A DNA stretch of 64,000 bases from Tetracentron sinense (lineage: Eukaryota; Streptophyta; Magnoliopsida; Trochodendrales; Trochodendraceae): assembly GCA_015143295.1 (NCBI GenBank), contig CM026568.1, positions 18,234,607-18,298,606 on the forward strand, read 5' to 3'. Numbering within the stretch: position 1 is the first letter of the stretch; every line of letters starts with the position of its first letter. The position numbers and the translations under genes are program-made. A model generated the notes under the pieces. The model ran no database searches and was not told where the DNA came from. It saw only the letters and a program-made list of their open reading frames with translations. Below are positions 56,311 through 64,000 of this stretch, piece after piece.

Positions 56311-56632
56311 TCTTCTCCGGTTGTAACCGGTTTTTGCCAAAAACAAGTTACACTCTCGAGGTGGCCATGTGTCCCTTTTTACACCCTTTAACTGTAGTTA
56401 AAATTCACTCACCCCTAGGGTTCACCCACCTATCTTTAGTTTTTAGAAAAAAATATTTTAAAAATTTTAACCCTAGGAGGTAATGAATTTTAACCCCGGT
56501 TAATAAATTATTTTATTATTTTTTTCTAAAAACCAATGATAGGTGAGTAAATCTTAACCACAGTTAAAATGTGTCAAAGGGACATGTGGCGGTGTAACCG
56601 ATTTTGGCAAAACCGGTTACAACTGGAGAAGA
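56311..56632. mobile_element. Foldback MITE, long imperfect TIRs
   Basis: 322 bp with ends TCTTCTCCGGTTGTAACCGG and its near-complement. The inverted similarity extends about 90 bp inwards (GTGTCCCTTTTTACACCCTT near the left, with the matching complement on the right). It contains the perfect palindrome TTAACCCCGGTTAA at 56490-56503. No clear target duplication. It lies within the Copia leader. Confidence 0.75.
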
Positions 56633-56797
56633 TTACGTCCCTTCTCTACCAAGTAAGAACACATTTTGGTGAGGGATGCTATTGCAGGTTGCACTAGCAG
56701 TAACAATTGATGTTATATCTTGTGGTTTATTATATATCATCTAACAGATCTGAAGTAGAAAAACTCAGGGACAGTACAAGCCAAAGTCGCCCCAAAC

Positions 56798-56920
56798 AGC
56801 TATGAGCCAGTCCGTGCCACCGGCGCAATATCCCTGCTGAATCTGAACCCAAACAGATATGAGCCAGTCCGTGCCACCGACTCAATATCCCTGCTGAATC
56901 TGAACCCAAACAGAAAATTT
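56798..56920. repeat. 58-bp tandem duplication
   Basis: TATGAGCCAGTCCGTGCCAC at 56801 recurs at 56859 (period 58), with 2-4 differences. It lies in the Copia leader. Confidence 0.9.
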
Positions 56921-57608
56921 GCAAGGAACGAGCAGCAGCAATAGAGTGCTCCAAACAATGATTGAGCTGCAGCTCGTGATCAGCGTGCATAAGCGTTGAA
57001 AAAACTCAATGGTGGATACCCAACACGCCTCCTAATAATGAAAAAAAAAAACAGACTTCTTCCCCAACAGAAACGTAAAGGCACAATAAAATGAAATGAA
57101 GAAGACGAAGTTTACGTGGTTCGGAAATAAGCCTACCCCACAGGTGAAGGAGGGGAGAGATGTTTTATTAATGGATTTTCACAATGAGAGTTCCTCAATA
57201 AATAATAATACAAGAGCCCCAAAATAATCAACTACTATAAATATATAGAAACAAATCATGGTGGATGATACTCCTTCACAAACAACATTAGGCCACATAA
57301 TTGATCGTTCTATGCTCAAAACACATGAGATATGTATCTAAAGAACTACTACTTGATGGTGACCATATCCTCTATACATTTGAATCTAATCTCGAGATAG
57401 CCAATAAAGCTGCTAAACAACGATCAGAGCATTCATTTAAAACATGGGACTGGGTTTATATTCGCTTGGGACCCTATCAATAATCTTCTACTGCAATATA
57501 TTCGACCCTTAAGTAAGTTAGCTCAAGAGTCAAGACATAATGGATAATTTTAGGTTGATGAATGTATTGGTTTGGTTGAATTTATCAGCCCATGGTGAGG
57601 TCCATCCC

Positions 57609-57990
57609 ATTTTTCATGCCTCATTGTTCAAAAAAATAAATAATAAATTAAGTTCAATTCTGACGTCTAACATACTACACCATTAGATTAATTCTTGTCT
57701 CATTGCTTTTGTATGGTATAGTAAATTGGTTATATTGATTAAGGTGTATAATAGCTTTGGGAGGGTTGGGTCGGGCTCTATTAGGTACTTTCCAAGCCCA
57801 TTTTTCATGCCTCACTGTTCAAAAAAATAAATAATAAATTAAGTTCAATTCTGACGTCTAACATACTACACCATTAGATTAATTCCTGTCTCATTGCTTT
57901 TGTATGGTACAGTAAATTGGTTATATTGATTAAGGTGTATAATAGATTTGGGAGGGTTGGGTCGGGCTCTATTAGGTACTTTCCAAGTCC
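57609..57990. repeat. 191-bp tandem duplication
   Basis: TTTTTCATGCCTCA at 57610 and 57801 begins two nearly identical units (offset 191) that end GGTACTTTCCAAG. Non-coding. The surrounding 57290-58500 holds no supportable gene and only AT-rich TE debris. Confidence 0.9.
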
Positions 57991-58508
57991 AGGCCCTTAA
58001 GCAAGAGGGCCTTTAGATTTCCAACCTAAATCGACCCTTAGGTCTATAGGAAAAAAATTCAATTTTGAGGGCCACGGTCAAGGTAGGCAGGGCCCTCACA
58101 TGAGGGCAGGTTTGATGGGCCCTACCAGCCACCCTCTCTCATTCTTTTAGAAAGCTTGGAGCGAGGTCCATGTTTTTTTTTTTTGATTTTTTTTAGTATT
58201 TAATTTAGGAGCTATGCATTAATGGGTGGAACTAGCTAGGGGAATGCTAGTCATACTCTCTTAATTAAAAAATAATAAAAATAAATCATGAGGGTGTACA
58301 AGAGGAATGCTAGCCTTACTCTCCTAATTCAAAAAAATTTCCATTCTCACACCTGTCTTCCTTAATTGTATCAGAGAATGTTAGCCCTACTCTCCTAATT
58401 CGAAAAAAATTTTGTACTCCTGTTTAGATGGCCAAAAAGGGCAGGTACAGAAAGGGGGCAACTTTAGCATTCCTCAAATTGACAAGGTATAATAAGGACT
58501 TATAAGGT

Positions 58509-58747
58509 GGCATTTGGATTGGAATTTTTTGGCCAAAAATCAATTCCGATAAAATTGATTCTGTAGAAATTCATGATCAAATAATCATTTCTTCAAATAA
58601 TAGTGTTTGGAGAATACGAAGTTGAGAGACTCACCTATGTATTCTCCGAACAAAGTTATTTGAAAAAATGATTATTTGACCATTAATTTCTACACAATCA
58701 ATTTTATCAGAAATGATTTTTGGCAAAAAAAAATTCAATCCAAACGT
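58509..58747. mobile_element. Foldback MITE forming a ~115-bp hairpin
   Basis: The left arm (GGCATTTGGATTGGAATTTT and onward through CAAATAATCATTTCTTCAAA) pairs along almost its whole length with the right arm. The loop is around 58620-58640. The two arms differ at roughly one base in ten. No target duplication could be fixed. Transcribed, it would give long dsRNA. Confidence 0.75.
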
Positions 58748-59212
58748 AAAATCGACAGAACCAAGACTTACAAATTCTCAACTCCAATTCCCACAAAATG
58801 AACGGGTCTAATAGAAAAATCCATCCTTTGAAAAGCGTAAAGGACATAATTCTAATTGACAAGTGTATAGGAAGATCGAGAAGATGTAGTCCAAGACATG
58901 GAGAGGTCCGTGATTATTGTAAAATGGTCGACCTATAAAACGTCATGGAAGGAGGATATTATTTGAGAATGTAAAATTTTCATGGAAAAGTTAGCATCAA
59001 TGACTAAGCAACAATAAAGAAACAAATTGATTCAGCCAATGCATATGTAAAATGACAATCTTATCAAAAATCTCAGTGAGGACTTTACCGAAATGCCATA
59101 CTTCTCAAGGAAGTCACAAAACGAAGTTAGATCCACACGATTTCAAAGTGAAGCTCATGTTTAAATTAGTGTATATATTTTTGTACTGAGATTTATGTTA
59201 TGTAAGAATTTC

Positions 59213-59393
59213 TTTCTTGGTAACTGAGGGTGTCTCAAACCCTTTGAGGCATGGACTAATCCTTTCGAGTGTCACATGCACCAACCCATTCAAAAATTTT
59301 CTTAGGGATACTAGGGTAAGTCGAGGAGTGGGAGTTGAACACATAACCAAAGAGAGCTAGCAAACCCAGGATGCTAGCCAACCTACAAATGAA
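59213..59393 (-). mobile_element. SINE, copy 1 of a family
   Basis: The minus strand has a B-box-like TGTGTTCAACTCCC and a conserved CCTCGACTTACCCTAG block, with an A-rich 3' end. It is clearly related to the copy at 62782-62972 (shared GGTAAGTCGAGGAG on plus, and similar spacing). The tail here is short. Confidence 0.6.
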
Positions 59394-59472
59394 GAACTTT
59401 AGATTATTGAAAAAAAAAAAGAAAAGGAATCCCATTGGGGGTATGTTTTACAGGGATGGTAGATATCTTGGT

Positions 59473-59899
59473 CTAACAGACAAGCGATGCTGCAAAGTTA
59501 AAGCTCATTGGTACTACTAACCACAACAGTATTCCTACAGCCATGGCCATAGAAGTAACAGAGAAACATCTGCAATATCTAGCAATTTTGGGATACTCTT
59601 CTCGGAGAGACATAGTCCAAACAGCCGCAGAGAAGGCTAAAGTAAGCGGTAAGAGGAAAGCATGGAAGATGGATGGACTACGCTTGAAGATAATGGTCGG
59701 AACCGGGTTCCCGTCTATGTTCTCAATGGGAAGTTGGATGAGTGCAAGTGCGGTCATAAATGCTAATCCGAAGATCATTTCCTCCGTTGAAATTCGGAGA
59801 TCCAAGTTCTTATGCATTTCTAAGACTAGCTTAGGAACCTGGAAATCAAGAAGTAATGAGTGAAGGGCCAAGTAGTCATGAGCCTCCTCCTGGCAATAC
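59473..59899 (-). pseudogene. Possible last exon of a small multi-pass membrane protein
   Basis: The minus-strand frame from about 59899 to a stop at 59473 encodes EEAHDYLALHSLLLDFQVPK, then LVLEMHKNLDLRISTEEM and three hydrophobic segments (IFGLAFMTALALIQL; SIFHAFLLPLTLAFSAAVW; VTSMAMAVGILLWLVVPMSF). The charged linker is SLREEYPKIARYCRC. No ATG opens the frame; a TAG lies at about 59918. A plausible acceptor TTGCCAG|GAGGAG suggests a last exon whose earlier exons I could not find in 60-64 kb. It may be an orphan gene fragment. The open length and balanced hydrophobic pattern argue against chance. Family unknown. Confidence 0.4.
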
Positions 59900-59929
59900 C
59901 AAGCAACCCGGACTGACTATATATAATTA

Positions 59930-61170
59930 CAAGGATGATCAGGATTATAGACCGTAACTATTGTTCATGAGACTATGATAGTAATTAGAGAACATTGTTT
60001 ATATTTTTATTTATTTATTTATTTTTTAACTTTGACAATTTGATACACGTCTAGTGGTTAGGTATCTGTCATCTTCAAATCTTCAACGGGCAAAAACGTG
60101 TGCTGAAAACGATAATCGAGCTACCGTTGAAAGCAGGTACTATCTATCTGGGTAGGGTTTGAATGGAAAATGGTTTCGTCTCGATCCGCTAAGGAAATTT
60201 TTTATGTTTATTACGATATGAAAGGAGGCTTAATTAAGAGTTCTGTTAATTGCACTGTGACGTAGTCTCTCCGGCTAAACTTCCATTGTATTGTTTTTTA
60301 TGGGGAATGGCAGCCCCAGTTTCTAAATTTCTTCTGGTATCCCCACTTATCTGTAACAGCTATATATCCTAACTTTTGTAAGAAATCTATATCTATCACT
60401 TGTTCCATTGTAACAACTACAGATTATTCATATAAATACACAACGAGAGTAGACAGGAATTTTTTTTCCAAAATCATTCCATATCTTTTTGTTTCTTTAT
60501 GCCCCAATTTCTCTTAAAACTTGAGCAATAAGAATACAAATTAATTAAACCCTCCTCCTTGGAACAGGCAGGAAAATATTACTCCTTGGTGAAGACACTG
60601 TTTCTCCCTAGAGAAAGTGGGTAAGAGATAAACTGGGGGTTGCCTTTCCCTTGTAACCCTTTTGAAGGGGTAGCAACACCAGGTGTAGAATCCACAGTAA
60701 GAGCTAGTTCCGAAAAACTTGTTGTATGAACAAATGAGAGGTGGAGAAATCTGAAAACTCATTAGTCCGGCCAACCTCTATTACAGCATATTAAAACCTT
60801 GTATGCGTGTTTGTTTGTTACGCAAGTTGCCCTCATAAACAATTGATTACAAATTTTACCTCCATCATTAATTATCATTTTTATTATGCAAGTTTGAGGA
60901 TCAAACTTATTGACTCTCAGGTTGACTGAGTCATGGTTGCAACCCGGAAACAATTCGTCTGTACCCATCCCTGGGTTCTTCCCGTGGCCTGGGTATTTGA
61001 TGACTAGGATCACTTGTAAAGTTCTTAAATCCATGCATCCTATTTACTCCTAGGCCTTGGATTGTCTCTAGTGAAGCACAAAGGGTTAAAATGATGGGTA
61101 CGAATCAATAAAGACTGCCCTTTCTGTAATGTAACATTAATGAATTTTATGATTACGATAAACTTAGAGT
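59930..61170. other. Unassigned stretch
   Basis: No supportable gene. It contains a (TTTA)n tract at about 60003-60026. Two minus-strand open frames (60541-60774 and 60762-61034) show no motif and no codon texture. Confidence 0.4.
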
Positions 61171-61182
61171 AGTGATAGGCAT

Positions 61183-61255
61183 ACCCATGAATTCTATTTC
61201 TAAACCTAAGGCACCCACTGTGGATGCCTTAGGTTTACAAATGGAATTCATGGGT
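61183..61255. other. Inverted repeat: 31-bp arms, 11-base loop
   Basis: Arms 61183-61213 and 61225-61255 pair with two or three mismatches (ACCCATGAATTC... against ...GAATTCATGGGT). The loop is CCCACTGTGGA. The size is compatible with a small foldback transposon or a transcribed small-RNA hairpin. No evidence for either function. Confidence 0.8.
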
Positions 61256-61599
61256 ACGTTAACTATTTTCCATGAACCAATTATTCAAAAAAAAAAAAAA
61301 AAACTCGGGAGCTATGACCCCGAACTCCCAGGGTCTCATGCCTCAATCCCATTAATTTTCTTGATATATGTAATTCGGGCCCCCAAGGAAAAGTTCCTGG
61401 CTTAGCCCTTGCACAAGGAAGAACCTAGGCCGGGTGAGCATAGATTTACTTCCGTTGCAACCAGGGAGATGAATCCTAGGGGTGAGTGAATCTTAACCAC
61501 AGTGAAGGGGTGTCAATAGGGACATGAAGCAACCTCATAGGCGTCCAATATAATCCTATAGGATTAAAAGTCTCTCTTTATATAGATATATATATATAG

Positions 61600-61790
61600 T
61601 TGGTCTATGGATACTCCCAAATATATTACTTCCTAATCCTAACCGTGTATAACCAATCACTAAAGGCCACGATTTGAGTTGGCTTATTTTGTCTTTTTTA
61701 ATGCCACATCAGCTCTAATCCTAACCCTTTAATAACTGGGATAAACGGTTAGGATTTAGGAGTATATTTTGGAGTATCCCTAGATTAATT
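61600..61790. mobile_element. TA-flanked MITE, copy 1 (Micron-like)
   Basis: About 190 bp with imperfect inverted ends (GGTCTATGGATACTCCCAAA and complement of GGAGTATCCCTAGATTAA). It sits directly between (TA)n tracts on both sides. It shares ATGCCAC(A/G)TCAG and AATCCTAACC with copy 2. Non-coding. Confidence 0.6.
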
Positions 61791-62340
61791 CATATATATA
61801 TATATATATATATATTTTCCTCTCAAAGTCTCAAGGTGAATGCAAATAGAGGGGCGTTGGGCTAGCCAAAAAAAATGAAAAACTAAAATCCAAGAACTAG
61901 ATAATTACGATCAAGACAACTGTTACAAGGGATCTCACCAAAGCTCCCGGCTAATCATTGATAAGGTCAAAGGAACAACTAACCCCTAACCCTAGATAAA
62001 AAATTAGCACCTACCCGAAAAAAAATAAAAATAAAGGGCAAAGGTACAACCACATGCTAACCATCCGCATCACTCATCCGAACTCTCCTTAGTCATGAGG
62101 CCCTTAAAAAGTTGAACTTCTCATGAGGGCCTTTAAAATGTTGACATATGATATGTTAGATAGATGTCGAGGTAGGTCTTTGGAAGACACGTTTTATAAA
62201 ACTAGTCAGGAGGTTTCTAGGCCACTGAATTGAAAGTTAAAAAAATCAGATATTTTTATAGCTTTTAAATAGAGTCGGTTTGATGCATGAGGGTGTGTGT
62301 TTATGTGCTCTATATATATACCAAAAATATATATATATAT

Positions 62341-62572
62341 AGAGTCAGTTTGTGGGTACTCACCAATATACTCCAAAATTTACACTCCAAAATTTACTTT
62401 CAAATCTTAACCATTTATAATTAATCACTAAGTCTTAGATTTCAATTGTTTTTTTAATTTTATTTTTGTCATTTCTAATGCCACGTCAGTTTTAATCCTA
62501 ACCGTTTAATAATTGAGACAGGCGGTTAAGATTAGGGACTATATTTGGGAGTATCTCTAGACCAATTGTAAA
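62341..62572. mobile_element. TA-flanked MITE, copy 2
   Basis: Same family as 61600-61790: ends GTGGGTACTCACCAATATAC and GGGAGTATCTCTAGACCAA, with the shared interior ATGCCACGTCAGTTTTAATC. It is preceded by (AT)n at about 62326-62340. The region 61791-62340 between the copies holds no supportable gene. Confidence 0.6.
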
Positions 62573-62781
62573 AATAGAGTCTAGCTAGTTGTGAATGTTA
62601 TGGGGTTAATGACATGGTCTAAAACATTTAACTCGAGCTAATTTTTTCGTCACACATCTCCAAAGATAATCTCCTTTTTTTTGTGGAGAAAAAATCGACC
62701 TTAAAAATTCAAGTGTCAATTTTCCAAAAAGCATGCCAGTATCATTATCCTTAAAAAAAAAAAAAAGGGGGGGGGGGAGTT

Positions 62782-62972
62782 CTTTTTTTATTTTTATTTT
62801 TTTGTGGTAACGGAGGGTATCCCAAACCTTTAGAGCCAAGGACTAGTCTCATCGGATGTTCAAGCCACCTACTCAAATACTCAAATATTTCCTTATGAAC
62901 CAGGGTAAGTCGAGGAGAAGGAGTTCAATACACAACCATAGGGAGCAAACCCTATGCGGGCAAGTCATGCTA
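62782..62972 (-). mobile_element. SINE, copy 2 of a family, with A tail
   Basis: The minus strand runs from TAGCATGACTTGCCCGC through TGTGTATTGAACTCCTT (degraded B box) and CCTCGACTTACCCTGG to an A-rich tail (T/A run at 62782-62803 on plus). The tail fixes the orientation and supports a SINE. The neighbouring G run (about 62767-62777) is a separate homopolymer. Confidence 0.65.
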
Positions 62973-62973
62973 G

Positions 62974-63424
62974 TAGGGCTGTAAACAAATGCGGATATTA
63001 TCTGTATCCGATTCGTATCCGAATCCTTTAGACAGATAATTATCCGAATAGGTATCTGGTGGAGTGAATTCGGGTAGTGAAATTATTATCAGTTTATAAT
63101 CGGATACAAATTCGGATAGTGGTATATCTGATCTGATAAATATTCGTTCGATTATATAATATAGATAAATAATATATTTTAAATTTATAAATTAATAATA
63201 CCTTAAAAAAAATATTTTTTAAATAAAAAATTATATATTTTTACATTTTTTAAATATTAATTTATATTTTTTAATACTTTTTAAAGTAATCGGATAATCC
63301 GGATACTATTGGAATTCGGATATTTTTAATCGGAGTTGGATACGGATTCGGATATCCGAATATAATTGGACACAGATTCAGATATTCCACTATCCGCTCT
63401 GAATCTGCTCCGTTTACAGCCCTA
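62974..63424. mobile_element. hAT-type MITE with perfect 8-bp target duplication
   Basis: 451 bp with ends TAGGGCTGTAAAC and GTTTACAGCCCTA. It is flanked by CATGCTAG at 62966-62973 and 63425-63432. The interior has many ATCCGAAT/ATTCGGAT pairs that can fold. It inserted at the edge of the SINE copy at 62782-62972. Confidence 0.88.
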
Positions 63425-63432
63425 CATGCTAG

Positions 63433-64000
63433 CACTTATTTTTTTCCAACGCTCGAAAAATACATTTTTTCCGCCAATACCAGACAGAACCCTCAAATCT
63501 ATGAATGAAGAACATTAATAGACGTCTGTTGGTTTGATCCGGTAGTGGGCTGTATTCCCTCTTCGGGGAGGAGTTGAGACAAGCTGAGCTTTTAACAAGC
63601 TTGATTAAATATAATTAATTTAAAAAGAAACATATAATATATGATTAATTAAAAAACAACCCTTTAATCAAAGTATTTAAATTGTATATTTACATTATGT
63701 TATTTAATATATATTCATATATTATTGTTATTTGTATTATATATTTAAATGAGCGAAGCTCTTAATTAACTGAGCAACTAACTGAGTGGCAAGGTGTTTG
63801 AGTTTGATTCGTTTAATAAATGAGCATAAAAATCGTGTTCAACCTTGTTTAATAAGCCACCCGAGCCGAGTTCAGACAGCTCGTGCCCACCCTACCTATC
63901 ATGTTTATTGTTTACTAACCTCAGTACGCCTCACATGCACATATTTACATAAATGGGGTTCGGATTGTCGGCTCTCGGTCAACCATAGAATAAGGGACAT
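63433..64000. other. Unassigned AT-rich end of window
   Basis: No supportable gene. The stretch 63560-63900 has GAGCC/AAGCT-type pairs and an AATAAGCCACCCGAGCCGAG segment resembling non-autonomous hAT interiors. I could not define its ends. Confidence 0.3.

Larger units (their letters stand above)
49764..57287 (-). mobile_element. Degenerate Ty1/Copia retrotransposon
   Basis: Minus-strand element with the Copia order gag, protease, integrase, RT, RNase H. The LTRs are short: about 49764-49986 and about 57068-57287, sharing for example GGTGAAGGAGGGGAGAGATG. In element orientation they start TGTTGTTxGTGAA. TTAGG at 49759-49763 and 57288-57292 fits a 5-bp target duplication. An AGAGAGAG polypurine tract lies beside the left LTR. 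It is interrupted by an LTR-like insertion (about 52010-54200) and a foldback MITE (56311-56632). Every domain is stopped or frameshifted and four active-site positions are changed. The inner LTR borders and the primer binding site are unclear. Confidence 0.8.

Noticed and set aside
60541-61034. Two minus-strand frames that might be upstream exons of the 59.5-kb membrane protein
   Set aside because: No codon texture, no splice sites that join in frame, and no recognisable segment.
1-64000. Endogenous pararetrovirus sequence
   Set aside because: All RT segments seen are linked to gypsy, Copia or LINE domain orders. No movement-protein or coat-protein context was found.

Overview
The window is nuclear DNA of a flowering plant, very probably not a grass. 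It is almost entirely layered transposable elements. The evidence is Ty3/gypsy Tat/Ogre-type elements, L1-type LINEs with the plant zf-RVT and RNase H domains, a Copia element, Helitron-like ends, hAT and Mutator-type MITEs, tRNA-type SINEs, and one intact single-exon RING-H2 gene. I cannot name the species.

Layout. Positions 1-4.6 kb hold a decayed LINE tail and a 3.17-kb solo LTR (801-3973) with matching target duplications. Positions 4.6-33.3 kb are a roughly 1-kb Helitron-like element split by a 27.6-kb tandem Ogre array on the minus strand (5369-32991). The array reads LTR, internal, truncated LTR, internal, LTR, with a single 5-bp target duplication (CAACC) at its outer ends. Each internal region carries, in minus-strand order, a primer binding site, an extra ORF1 (DUF7745/plant-mobile-domain-like), gag, protease with a G-patch, a putative intron, and RT-RNaseH-aRNaseH-integrase. 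Both copies share the same disabling lesions, so the single inserted element was already damaged when it was duplicated. The left copy has many further private lesions. The right copy keeps an open RT-to-integrase frame, but a deletion fuses its 3' end to the middle LTR.

Positions 33.4-44.8 kb hold three truncated LINE segments. One of them is split by a 1.5-kb Mutator-like element with ~200-bp inverted ends that carries unrelated, gene-like cargo (a Pack-MULE candidate). There is also a ~0.95-kb tandem duplication whose breakpoint lies at the presumed end of a Helitron-like element, a hAT MITE with a perfect 8-bp target duplication, and a SINE-like unit.

Positions 45.1-46.6 kb hold the one convincing host gene, a 487-residue acidic protein ending in a RING-H2 domain (probable E3 ubiquitin ligase, minus strand). 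Positions 46.8-49.4 kb are MITEs, a SINE and a mini-Helitron. Positions 49.8-57.3 kb are a degenerate Copia element (minus strand). Its protease, integrase and RT active sites are substituted, and it is interrupted by an LTR-like insertion and a foldback MITE. Positions 57.3-64 kb are tandem duplications, hairpin MITEs, two SINE copies, a possible orphan last exon of a small membrane protein, and a TA-flanked MITE pair.

The genes do not form a pathway. The window is an ordinary intergenic TE landscape around one regulatory gene. Its most unusual parts are the duplicated defective Ogre array, the candidate gene-capturing MULE, and a 14-bp palindrome (TTAACC-NN-GGTTAA type) that recurs in two LTR families and in a MITE.
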